From assembly GCF_051014685.1 (NCBI RefSeq), contig NW_027479250.1:62001-126000 (forward strand): a DNA stretch of 64,000 nt. Reading direction: 5' to 3'. Positions 16,382 through 27,600 of this stretch are shown here, in pieces. The DNA is from Ptiloglossa arizonensis. Taxonomy: Eukaryota > Arthropoda > Insecta > Hymenoptera > Colletidae. Each line of letters starts with the position of its first letter. Position 1 is the first letter of the stretch. The notes under the pieces were generated by a model, which was not told where the DNA came from, ran no database searches, and saw only the letters and a list, made by a program, of their open reading frames with translations. The translations under genes were made by a program, and so were the position numbers.

Positions 16382-17500
16382 ACGTATAACGTAAAACGTA
16401 CAACGTATAACGTATAACGTATATCCTATAACGCATAACGTATAACGTATAACGTATAACGTATAACGTATAACGTATAACGTATAACGTATAACGTATA
16501 ACGTAAAACGTATAACGTAAAACGTATAACGTATAACGTATAACGTATAACGTATAACGTATAACGTATAACGTATAACGTATAACGTATAACGTATAAC
16601 GTATAACGTATAACGTATAACGTATAACGTATAACGCATAACGTATAACGTATAACGTATAACGTATAACGTATAACGTATAACGTATAACGTATAACGT
16701 ATAACGCATAACGCATAACGTATAACGTATAACGTATAACGTATAACGTATAACGTACAACGTTTAACGTATAACGTATAACGTAGAACGTATAACGTAT
16801 AACGTATAACGTATAACGTATAACGTATGACGTATAACGTATAACGTATAACGTATGACGTATAACGTATAACGTATAACGTATAACGTATAACGTATAC
16901 AGTATAACGTATAACGTATAACGTGTAACGTATAACGTATATCGTATAACGTATAACGTACAACGTTTAACGTATAACGTATAACGTAGAACGTATAACG
17001 TATAACGTATAACGTATAACGTATGACGTATAACGTATAACGTATAACGTATAACGTATAACGTATACAGTATAACGTATAACGTATAACGTATAACGTA
17101 TAACGTATACAGTATAACGTATAACGTATAACGTGTAACGTATAACGTATAACGTATAACGTATAACGTATAACGTATAACCTATAACGTATAACGTATA
17201 ACGTAGAACGTATAACGTACAACGTATAACGTATAACGTACAACGTATAACGTATAACGTATATCCTATAACGCGTAACGTATAACGTATAACGTGAAAC
17301 GTATAACGTATAACGTATAACGTATAACGTATAACGAATAACGTATAACGTATAACGTATAACGTACAACGTTTAACGTATAACGTATAACGTAGAACGT
17401 ATAACGTATAACGTATAACGTATAACGTATGACGTATAACGTATAACGTATAACGTATAACGTATAACGTATAACGTATAACGTATAACGTATAACGTAC

Positions 17501-17504
17501 AACG
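17501..17504 (+). repeat. Left target-site duplication (AACG)
   Basis: AACG directly before the left LTR is repeated directly after the right LTR at 18,520-18,523. The next base outward differs (C at 17,500, A at 18,519), so four is the maximum match. A 4-bp duplication fits an LTR-retrotransposon integrase. Deleting 1,019 bp (element plus one copy) joins AACGTAC to AACGTAT in perfect 7-bp register. Confidence 0.9.
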
Positions 17505-17588
17505 TGTGGCGGCACTACCCACGTTTGCCACCAGAGGGAAACTCACCATCAACCGTTTCCCGCAAGTTCCCGTACCTGCTCCGATCGC

Positions 17589-17596
17589 TATATATA
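17589..17596 (+). promoter_or_regulatory. TATA-box-like sequence in 5' LTR
   Basis: TATATATA lies 34 bp upstream of the hammerhead 5' strand. Transcription starting about 25-35 bp downstream would begin close to the ribozyme, so that nearly all of it would be included in the RNA. The position is plausible for an LTR promoter but rests on the short motif only. Confidence 0.45.
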
Positions 17597-17625
17597 CGAC
17601 CTCTTACCGATCTTCCAATGTCCCG

Positions 17626-17692
17626 GCGTATAAGGCAGGGCCTGCTAGGATGCCTTACTGACGAGTCCACTAGCAGGCCCGGGATGAAACGC
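17626..17692 (+). ncRNA. Type III hammerhead ribozyme in 5' LTR
   Basis: Self-cleaving RNA with stem III open. Stem III is GCGU/ACGC (17,626-17,629 with 17,689-17,692). The cleavage triplet is GUA, with cut predicted after A17,630. Stem I is UAAGGCA/UGCCUUA (17,631-17,637 with 17,651-17,657), seven perfect pairs. The core CUGACGA is at 17,658-17,664. Stem II is GUCC/GGAU (17,665-17,668 with 17,682-17,685). GAAA is at 17,686-17,689. All conserved core positions are present. Departures from the commonest form are A rather than C at the cleavage site (allowed by the GUH rule) and a G-U wobble next to the core in stem II. Loops 1 and 2, 13 nt each, contain 11-nt complementary stretches. The very short stem III is typical of plant retrozymes and may favour cleavage in dimeric RNA. 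Confidence 0.87.
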
Positions 17693-17758
17693 TTATCCCC
17701 ACTTCCTTATATTTCCGTTCACTCCTTCCTCACATACTTTAATTTACCGCCGCCAAAG

Positions 17759-17769
17759 TGGTGACCCCG
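17759..17769 (+). other. Candidate tRNA primer-binding site
   Basis: TGGTGACCCCG begins one base after the 5' LTR. TGG pairs with the universal CCA end of tRNA, which is the expected position and form for a reverse-transcription primer site. It does not match the initiator-Met site (TGGTATCAGAGC) used by most plant LTR elements and retrozymes. I cannot assign the tRNA from the sequence alone. Confidence 0.65.
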
Positions 17770-18256
17770 TCTAAGAACAACGCAACCTTCTGGACAACAG
17801 CACAGCAGCAGTACAGGTGCAGCACAAGACGATGGAAGGAACGCAACGTAAAGGCCGATTTTTCGTAAATCCCCCTCTCCGAGGGTTGACTCCTCGACCT
17901 GCCAGCGACGACACGAACGCTATACTCCCGGCTAACCATCAGGATGAACCCCAGGAGGACAGCAGGCAGCTTGTCGACATTATTCACCGACCACACCGAT
18001 GCGTTTCATAAATACTGGTACGCGCACGCATCAACGTCGGACAACAAGCGAAAAACGCGGCTTGAGCAAACGATGCTCGCCACGCGTATTCCGCAATCGA
18101 CAGCAGCTGGGCCTTACTACGAAAAAGAAGCATTCTTCCCTTCCACCGCTCTGGACAACCTCCTCCTGTGCCTGTTGTGCCAAACCGAACTACGGAACAA
18201 ATACCTACGCCACTGGGACATCAGGACGGAACTTCAAAGTATCGTTTACCACTGGC

Positions 18257-18263
18257 AAGGGGG
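18257..18263 (+). other. Candidate polypurine tract
   Basis: AAGGGGG lies 3 bp (TTA) before the 3' LTR, where a plus-strand primer is expected. The 3-bp gap is slightly unusual because tracts normally abut the LTR. Confidence 0.6.
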
Positions 18264-18350
18264 TTATGTGGCGGCACTACCCACGTTTGCCACCAGAGGG
18301 AAACTCACCATCAACCGTTTCCCGCAAGTTCCCGTACCTGCTCCGATCGC

Positions 18351-18358
18351 TATATATA
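18351..18358 (+). promoter_or_regulatory. TATA-box-like sequence in 3' LTR
   Basis: TATATATA, the exact counterpart of the 5' LTR motif. If active here it would drive transcription out of the element into the satellite. Confidence 0.4.
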
Positions 18359-18387
18359 CGACCTCTTACCGATCTTCCAATGTCCCG

Positions 18388-18454
18388 GCGTATAAGGCAG
18401 GGCCTGCTAGGATGCCTTACTGACGAGTCCACTAGCAGGCCCGGGATGAAACGC
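18388..18454 (+). ncRNA. Type III hammerhead ribozyme in 3' LTR
   Basis: Base-for-base copy of the 5' LTR hammerhead, with predicted cleavage after A18,392. Together with the cut after 17,630 it would free an RNA spanning 17,631-18,392, 762 nt, with the 5'-hydroxyl and 2',3'-cyclic phosphate ends that hammerheads leave and that plant tRNA ligase can join into a circle. Confidence 0.87.
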
Positions 18455-18519
18455 TTATCCCCACTTCCTTATATTTCCGTTCACTCCTTCCTCACATACT
18501 TTAATTTAGCGCCGCCAAA

Positions 18520-18523
18520 AACG
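18520..18523 (+). repeat. Right target-site duplication (AACG)
   Basis: Pairs with 17,501-17,504. The satellite resumes here as AACGTAT units. Comparing this locus with its uninserted relative near 19.99 kb gives an offset of 2,720 bp, which becomes 1,701 (243 units) after subtracting 1,019 bp, confirming the insertion length. Confidence 0.9.
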
Positions 18524-19004
18524 TATAACGTATAACGTATAACGTATAACGTATATCCTATAACGCATAACGTATAACGTATAACGTATAACGTATAACG
18601 TATAACGTATAACGTATAACGTATAACGAATAACGTATAACGTATAACGTATAACGTACAACGTTTGACGTATAACGTATAACGTATAACGTATAACGTA
18701 TAACGTATAAGGTATAACGTATAACGTATAACGTATAACGTATAACGTATAACGTATAACGTATAACGTACAACGTATAACGTATAACGTATATCCTATA
18801 ACGCATAACGTATAACGTATAACGTATAACGTATAACGTATAACGTATAACGTATAACGTATAACGTATAACGTATAACGTATAACGTATAACGTATAAC
18901 GTATAACGTATAACGTATAACGTATAACGTATAACGTACAACGTTTAACGTATAACGTATAACGTAGAACGTATAACGTATAACGTATAACGTATAACGT
19001 ATAA

Positions 19005-21692
19005 CGTATGACGTATAACGTATAACGTACAACGTTTAACGTATAATGTATAACGTAGAACGTATAACGTACAACGTATAACGTATAACGTATAACGTAC
19101 AACGTACAACGTATAACGTATAACGTATATCCTATAACGCATAACGTATAACGTATAACGTATAACGTATAACGCATAACGTATAACGTATAACGTATAA
19201 CGTATGTCGTAATACGTATTACGTATAACGTATAACGTATAACGTATAACGTATAACGTATAATGTATAACGTATAACGTATAACGTATAACGTATAACG
19301 TATAACGTATAACGTATAACGTATAACGTATAACGTATAACGTATAACGTATAACGTATAACGTATAACGTACAACGTATAACGTATAACGTATAACGTA
19401 TAACGTATATCCTATAACGCATAACGTATAACGTATAACGTATAACGTATAACGTATAACGTATAACGTATAACGTATAACGTATAACGTATAACGTATA
19501 ACGTATAACGTATAACGTATAACGTATAACGTATACAGTATAACGTATAACGTATAACGTGTAACGTATAACGTATAACGTATAACGTATAACGTATAAC
19601 GTATAACGTATAACGTATACAGTATAACGTATAACGTATAACGTGTAACGTATAACGTATATCGTATAACGTATAACGTACAACGTTTAACGTATAACGT
19701 ATAACGTAGAACGTATAACGTATAACGTATAACGTATAACGTATGACGTATAACGTATAACGTATAACGTATAACGTATAACGTATACAGTATAACGTAT
19801 AACGTATAACGTATAACGTATAACGTATACAGTATAACGTATAACGTATAACGTGTAACGTATAACGTATAACGTATAACGTACAACGTATAACGTATAA
19901 CCTATAACGTATAACGTATAACGTAGAACGTATAACGTACAACGTATAACGTATAACGTACAACGTATAACGTATAACGTATATCCTATAACGCGTAACG
20001 TATAACGTATAACGTGAAACGTATAACGTATAACGTATAACGTATAACGTATAACGAATAACGTATAACGTATAACGTATAACGTACAACGTTTAACGTA
20101 TAACGTATAACGTAGAACGTATAACGTATAACGTATAACGTATAACGTATAACGTATGACGTATAACGTATAACGTATAACGTATAACGTATAACGTATA
20201 CAGTATAACGTATAACGTATAACGTGTAACGTATAACGTATAACGTATAACGTATAACGTATAACGTATAACGTATAACGTATAACGTATAACGTATAAC
20301 GTATAACGTATAACGTATAACGTATAACGTATAACGTATGGCGTATAACGTATAACGTATAACGTATAACGTACAACGTTTAACGTATACCGTATAACGA
20401 ATAACGTATAACGTATATCGCATGACGTATAACATATAACGTATAACGTATAACGTATAACGTACACGTATAACGTATAACGTATATCCTATAACGCATA
20501 GCGTATAACGTATAACGTATAACGTATAACGTATAACGTATAACGTATAACGTATAACGTATAACGTATAACGTGTAACGTATAACGTACAACGTTTAAC
20601 GTTTAACGTATAACGTATAACGTATAACGTATAACGTATAACGAATAACGTATAACGTATAACGTATAACGTATAACGTATAACGTATAACGTATAACGT
20701 ATATCCTATAACGCATAGCGTATAACGTATAACGTGTAACGTATAACGTATGACGTATAACGTATAACGTACAACGTTTAACGTATAATGTATAACGTAG
20801 AACGTATAACGTACAACGTATAACGTATAACGTATAACGTACAACGTACAACGTATAACGTATAACGTATATCCTATAACGCATAACGTATAACGTATAA
20901 CGTATAACGTATAACGCATAACGTATAACGTATAACGTATAACGTATGTCGTAATACGTATTACGTATAACGTATAACGTATAACGTATAACGTATAACG
21001 TATAATGTATAACGTATAACGTATAACGTATAACGTATAACGTATAACGTATAACGTATAACGTATAACGTATAACGTATAACGTATAACGTATAACGTA
21101 TAACGTATAACGTACAACGTATAACGTATAACGTATAACGTATAACGTATATCCTATAACGCATAACGTATAACGTATAACGTATAACGTATAACGTATA
21201 ACGTATAACGTATAACGTATAACGTATAACGTATAACGTATAACGTATAACGTATAACGTATAACGTATAACGTATACAGTATAACGTATAACGTATAAC
21301 GTGTAACGTATAACGTATAACGTATAACGTATAACGTATAACGTATAACGTATAACGTATACAGTATAACGTATAACGTATAACGTGTAACGTATAACGT
21401 ATATCGTATAACGTATAACGTACAACGTTTAACGTATAACGTATAACGTAGAACGTATAACGTATAACGTATAACGTATAACGTATGACGTATAACGTAT
21501 AACGTATAACGTATAACGTATAACGTATACAGTATAACGTATAACGTATAACGTATAACGTATAACGTATACAGTATAACGTATAACGTATAACGTGTAA
21601 CGTATAACGTATAACGTATAACGTATAACGTATAACGTATAACCTATAACGTATAACGTATAACGTAGAACGTATAACGTACAACGTATAAC
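19005..21692 (+). repeat. Block duplication, spacing 1,742 bp
   Basis: About 950 bp from 19,005 recur from 20,747 with offset 1,742 bp, one short of 249 monomers. The missing base is explained by the single 6-bp unit near 20,462, which lies between the copies. Palindrome copies at 19,208 and 20,950 fit the offset. Confidence 0.75.
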
Positions 21693-24600
21693 GTATAACG
21701 TATAACGTATAACGTACAACGTATAACGTATAACCTATAACGTATAACGTATAACGTAGAACGTATAACGTACAACGTATAACGTATAACGTACAACGTA
21801 TAACGTATAACGTATATCCTACAACGCGTAACGTATAACGTATAACGTGAAACGTATAACGTATAACGTATAACGTATGTCGTTATACGTATTACGTATA
21901 ACGTATAACGTATAACGTATAACGTATAACGTATAACGTATAACGTATAACGTATAACGTATAACGTATAACGTATAACGTATAACGTATAACGTATAAC
22001 GTATAACGTATAACGTATAACGTATAACGTATAACGTATAACGTATAACGTATAACGTATAACGTATAACGTATAACGTATAACGTATAACGTATAACGT
22101 ATAACGTACAACGTATAACGTATAACGTATAACGTATAACGTATATCCTATAACGCATAACGTATAACGTATAACGTATAACGTATAACGTATAACGTAT
22201 AACGTATAACGTATAACGTATAACGTATAACGTATGGCGTATAACGTATAACGTATAACGTATAACGTCCAACGTATAACGTATAACGTATAACGTATAA
22301 CGTATAACGTACAACGATTAACGTATACCGTATAACGAATAACGTATAACGTATATCGCATGACGTATAACATATAACGTATAACGTATAACGTATAACG
22401 TACAACGTATAACGTATAACGTATAACGTATAACGTATAACGTATAACGTATAACGTATAACGTATAACGTATAACGTATAACGTATAGCGTATAGCGTA
22501 TAACGTATAACGTATAACGTATAACGTACAACGTCTAACGTATAACGTATAACGTATAACGTATAACGTACAACGTATAACGTATAACGTATAACGTATA
22601 ACGTATAACGTATAACGTATAACGTATAACGTATAACGTATAACGTATAACGTATATCGTATAACGTATAACGTACAACGTTTAACGTATAACGCATAAC
22701 GTATAACGTATAACGTATAACGTATAACGTATAACGTATAACGTATAACGTATAACGTATAACGTATGTCGTTATACGTATTACGTATAACGTATAACGT
22801 ATAACGTATAACGTATAACGTATAATGTATAACGTATAACGTATAACGTATAACGTATAACGTATAACGTATAACGTATAACGTATAACGTATAACGTAT
22901 AACGTATAACGTATAACGTATAACGTACAACGTATAACGTATAACGTATAACGTATAACGTATATCCTATAACGCATAACGTATAACGTATAACGTATAA
23001 CGTATACAGTATAACGTATAACGTATGGCGTATAACGTATAACGTATAACGTATAACGTCCAACGTATAACGTATAACGTATAACGTATAACGTATAACG
23101 TACAACGATTAACGTATACCGTATAACGAATAACGTATAACGTATATCGCATGACGTATAACATATAACGTATAACGTATAACGTATAACGTACAACGTA
23201 TAACGTATGTCGTTATACGTATTACGTATAACGTATAACGTATAACGTATAACGTATAACGTATAATGTATAACGTATAACGTATAACGTATAACGTATA
23301 ACGTATAACGTATAACGTATAACGTATAACGTATAACGTATAACGTATAACGTATAACGTATAACGTATAACGTACAACGTATAACGTATAACGTATAAC
23401 GTATAACGTATATCCTATAACGCATAACGAATAACGTATAACGTATAACGTATAACGTATAACGTATAACGTATAACGTATAACGTATAACGTATACAGT
23501 ATAACGTATAACGTATAACGTATAACGTATAACGTATAACGTATAACGTATAACGTATAACGTATAACGTATAACGTATAACGTATAACGTATGGCGTAT
23601 AACGTATAACGTATAACGTATAACGTACAACGTTTAACGTATACCGTATAACGAATAACGTATAACGTATATCGCATGACGTATAACATATAACGTATAA
23701 CGTATAACGTATAACGTACAACGTATAACGTATAACGTATATCCTATAACGCATAGCGTATAACGTATAACGTATAACGTATAACGTATAACGTATAACG
23801 TATAACGTATAACGTATAACGTATAACGTGTAACGTATAACGTACAACGTTTAACGTTTAACGTATAACGTATAACGTATAACGTATAACGTATAACGTA
23901 TAACGTATAACGTACAACGTTTAACGTATAACGTATAACGTATAACGTATAACGTATAACGTATAACGTATAACGTATAACGTACAACGTTTAACGTATA
24001 ACGTATAACGTAGAACGTATAACGTATAACGTATAACGTATAACGTATGACGTATAACGTATAACGTACAACGTTTAACGTATACCGTATAACGAATAAC
24101 GTATAACGTATATCGCATGACGTATAACATATAACGTATAACGTATAACGTATAACGTATAACGTACAACGTATAACGTATAACGTATATCCTATAACGC
24201 ATAGCGTATAACGTATAACATATAACGTATAACGTATAACGTATAACGTACAACGTATAACGTATAACGTATATCCTATAACGCATAACGTATAACGTAT
24301 AACGTATAACGTATAACGTATAACGTATAACGTATAACGTATAACGTATAACGTATAACGTATAACGTATAACGTATAACGTATAACGTATAACGTATAA
24401 CGTATAACGTACAACGTATAACGTATAACGTATATCCTATAACGCATAACGTATAACGTATAACGTATAACGTATAACGTATAACGTATAACGTATAACG
24501 TATAACGTATAACGTATAACGTATAACGTATAACGTATAACGTATAACGTATAACGTATAACGTATAACGTATAACGTATAACGTATAACGTACAACGTT

Positions 24601-27600
24601 TAACGTATAACGTATAACGTAGAACGTATAACGTATAACGTATAACGTATAACGTATGACGTATAACGTATAACGTATAACGTATAACGTACAACGTTTA
24701 ACGTATAATGTATAACGTAGAACGTATAACGTACAACGTATAACGTATAACGTATAACGTATGACGTATAACGTATAACGTACAACGTTTAACATATAAT
24801 GTATAACGTAGAACGTATAACGTACAACGTATAACGTATAACGTATAACGTACAACGTACAACGTATAACGTATAACGTATATCCTATAACGCATAACGT
24901 ATAACGTATAACGTATAACGTATAACGTATAACGTATAACGTATAACGTATAACGTATGTCGTAATACGTATTACGTATAACGTATAACGTATAACGTAT
25001 AACGTATAACGTATAATGTATAACGTATAACGTATAACGTATAACGTATAACGTATAACGTATAACGTATAACGTATAACGTATAACGTATAACGTATAA
25101 CGTATAACGTATAACGTATAACGTACAACGTATAACGTATAACGTATAACGTATAACGTATATCCTATAACGCATAACGTATAACGTATAACGTATAACG
25201 TATAACGTATAACGTATAACGTATAACGTATAACGTATAACGTATAACGTATAACGTATAACGTATAACGTATAACGTATAACGTATAACGTATACAGTA
25301 TAACGTATAACGTATGACGTGTAACGTATAACGTATAACGTATAACGTATAACGTATAACGTATAACGTATAACGTACAACGTTTAACGTATAACGTATA
25401 ACGTAGAACGTATAACGTATAACGTATAACGTATAACGTATGACGTATAACGTATAACGTACAACGTTTAACGTATAATGTATAACGTAGAACGTATAAC
25501 GTACAACGTATAACGTATAACGTATAACGTATGACGTATAACGTATAACGTACAACGTTTAACGTATAATGTATAACGTAGAACGTATAACGTACAACGT
25601 ATAACGTATAACGTATAACGTACAACGTACAACGTATAACGTATAACGTATATCCTATAACGCATAACGTATAACGTATAACGTATAACGTATAACGTAT
25701 AACGTATAACGTATAACGTATAACGTATGTCGTAATACGTATTACGTATAACGTATAACGTATAACGTATAACGTATAACGTATAATGTATAACGTATAA
25801 CGTATAACGTATAACGTATAACGTATAACGTATAACGTATAACGTATAACGTATAACGTATAACGTATAACGTATAACGTATAACGTATAACGTACAACG
25901 TATAACGTATAACGTATAACGTATAACGTATATCCTATAACGCATAACGTATAACGTATAACGTATAACGTATAACGTATAACGTATAACGTATAACGTA
26001 TAACGTATAACGTATAACGTATAACGTATAACGTATAACGTATAACGTATAACGTATACAGTATAACGTATAACGTATAACAGGTAACGTATAACGTATA
26101 ACGTATAACGTATAACGTATAACGTATAACGTATAACGTATACAGTATAACGTATAACGTATAACGTGTAACGTATAACGTATATCGTATAACGTATAAC
26201 GTACAACGTTTAACGTATAACGTATAACGTAGAACGTATAACGTATAACGTATAACGTATAACGTATGACGTATAACGTATAACGTATAACGGATAACGT
26301 ATAACGTATACAGTATAACGTATAACGTATAACGTATAACGTATAACGTATACAGTATAACGTATAACGTATAACGTGTAACGTATAACGTATAACGTAT
26401 AACGTATAACGTATAACGTATAACCTATAACGTATAACGTATAACGTAGAACGTATAACGTACAACGTATAACGTATAACGTACAACGTATAACGTATAA
26501 CGTATATCCTATAACGCGTAACGTATAACGTATAACGTGAAACGTATAACGTATAACGTATAACGTATAACGTATAACGAATAACGTATAACGTATAACG
26601 TATAACGTATGACGTATAACGTATAACGTACAACGTTTAACGTATAATGTATAACGTAGAACGTATAACGTACAACGTATAACGTATAACGTATAACGTA
26701 CAACGTTTAACGTTTAACGTATAACGTATAACGTATAACGTATAACGTATAACGTACAACGTTTAACGTATAACGTATAACGTATAACGTATAACGTATA
26801 ACGTACAACGTATAACGTATAACGTATAACGTATAACGTATAACGTACAACGTCTAACGTATAACGTATAACGTATAACGTATAACGTATAACGTATAAC
26901 GTATAACGTATAACGTATAACGTATAACGTATAACGTATGGCGTATAACGTATAACGTATAACGTATAACGTACAACGTTTAACGTATACCGTATAACGA
27001 ATAACGTATAACGTATAGCATGACGTATAACATATAACGTATAACGTATAACGTATAACGTACAACGTATAACGTATAACGTATATCCTATAACGCATAG
27101 CGTATAACGTATAACGTATAACGTATAACGTATAACGTATAACGTATAACGTATAACGTATAACGTATAACGTATAACGTGTAACGTATAACGTACAACG
27201 TTTAACGTTTAACGTATAACGTATAACGTATAACGTATAACGTATAACGTACAACGTTTAACGTATAACGTATAACGTATAACGTATAACGTATAACGTA
27301 TAACGTATAACGTATAACGTACAACGTTTAACGTATAACGTATAACGTAGAACGTATAACGTATAACGTATAACGTATAACGTATGACGTATAACGTATA
27401 ACGTACAACGTTTAACGTATACCGTATAACGAATGACGTATAACGTATATCGCATGACGTATAACATATAACGTATAACGTATAACGTATAACGTATAAC
27501 GTATATCCTATAACGCATAACGTATAACGTATAACGTATAACGTATAACGTATAACGTATAACGTATAACGTATAACGAATAACGTATAACGTATAACGT

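Larger units (their letters stand above)
1..17504 (+). repeat. 7-bp satellite array (AACGTAT)n, left part
   Basis: Uninterrupted head-to-tail tandem array of a 7-bp monomer with + strand consensus AACGTAT, about 2,500 units, continuing past the left window edge. Each unit holds one CpG inside an ACGT core; the consensus is about 29% GC. Divergence is mostly single substitutions that recur as defined variants (AACGTAC, AACGTTT, AACGTAG, AACGAAT, AACGTGT, ATCGTAT, ATCCTAT, AACGCAT, ACAGTAT, AACCTAT, AATGTAT, AACATAT, GACGTAT, AGCGTAT, AACGTCC). Outside 5.1-6.3 kb the 7-bp register is almost never broken; small exceptions are a missing base near 1,487 and an extra base near 2,070. The - strand is open in all three frames because its monomer has no stop codon, so long ORFs here (repeating YVIRYTL) are not genes. 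No promoter, RNA gene or other gene is visible. Inference: heterochromatic satellite DNA of a eukaryote. Confidence 0.98.
17505..17757 (+). repeat. 5' LTR
   Basis: A 253-bp direct repeat identical to 18,267-18,519 except for C at 17,747 against G at 18,509; no gaps, constant offset of 762 bp. It begins TGTGGCGGC and ends GCCGCCAAA, an 8-of-9 terminal inverted repeat. The canonical end would be CA; here it is AA in both copies, but the target duplication and the inverted repeat both place the end at 17,757. It contains a TATA-like run and a hammerhead ribozyme. No AATAAA polyadenylation signal is visible. Confidence 0.92.
17758..18266 (+). other. Retrozyme internal region, no recognisable gene
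   Basis: 509 bp between the LTRs, far richer in G+C than the satellite. Overlapping + strand ORFs exist in different frames (17,817-18,011; 17,944-18,423; 17,999-18,535) and one lies on the - strand (17,739-17,996). The two longest + frames run through the right LTR, and one even ends in the flanking satellite. None shows a zinc knuckle, protease or polymerase motif or any similarity I recognise. TCTGGACAAC occurs twice (near 17,789 and 18,149). Inference: non-coding, probably structured RNA that forms most of the predicted circle. Confidence 0.75.
17505..18519 (+). mobile_element. Retrozyme-like non-autonomous LTR retrotransposon (TRIM) with hammerhead ribozymes
   Basis: A 1,015-bp element with two 253-bp LTRs around a 509-bp interior and no recognisable gag, protease, reverse transcriptase or integrase, so it must rely on enzymes supplied by another element. 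Parts in order: AACG duplication, LTR with a TATA-like run and a hammerhead, primer-binding-site-like TGGTGACCCCG, interior, purine tract AAGGGGG, second LTR, AACG. Both ribozymes lie on the same strand as the primer site and purine tract, so the element is on the + strand. LTRs with type III hammerheads, a total size near 1 kb and no coding capacity define retrozymes, known from plants, whose transcripts self-cleave into circles. Here the cleaved unit would be 762 nt. The LTRs differ at one base, so insertion is recent. I do not recognise the family by name; identification rests on structure. Confidence 0.9.
18267..18519 (+). repeat. 3' LTR
   Basis: Second 253-bp LTR, 252 of 253 bases identical to the first. 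The single difference is G at 18,509, just inside the terminal inverted repeat. It is followed at once by the right AACG duplication and then satellite. High LTR identity means little time since integration, as both copies are made identical during reverse transcription. Confidence 0.92.

Noticed and set aside
1..17504. CRISPR-like or telomeric array
   Set aside because: There are no spacers between repeats, and the 7-bp unit lacks the G-rich strand of telomere repeats.
17504..17764. 86-codon + strand ORF in the 5' LTR
   Set aside because: It starts in the target-site duplication and reads through LTR, hammerhead and primer site; a positional accident.
17739..17996. 85-codon - strand ORF
   Set aside because: It is antisense to the primer-binding site and LTR end, with no recognisable domain.
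17944..18423. 159-codon + strand ORF as a possible gag remnant
   Set aside because: It overlaps another frame of similar length and ends inside the 3' LTR. It shows no zinc knuckle or known motif; chance ORFs of this size are plausible here.
17505..18519. Tandem-repeat satellite or viroid-like satellite RNA copy instead of an LTR element
   Set aside because: Target-site duplication, terminal inverted repeat, primer-site-like and purine-tract-like sequences all fit integrase-mediated insertion of a retroelement.
17999..18535. 178-codon + strand ORF
   Set aside because: It runs through the whole 3' LTR and hammerhead and ends in flanking satellite, so it cannot be a conserved gene of the element.
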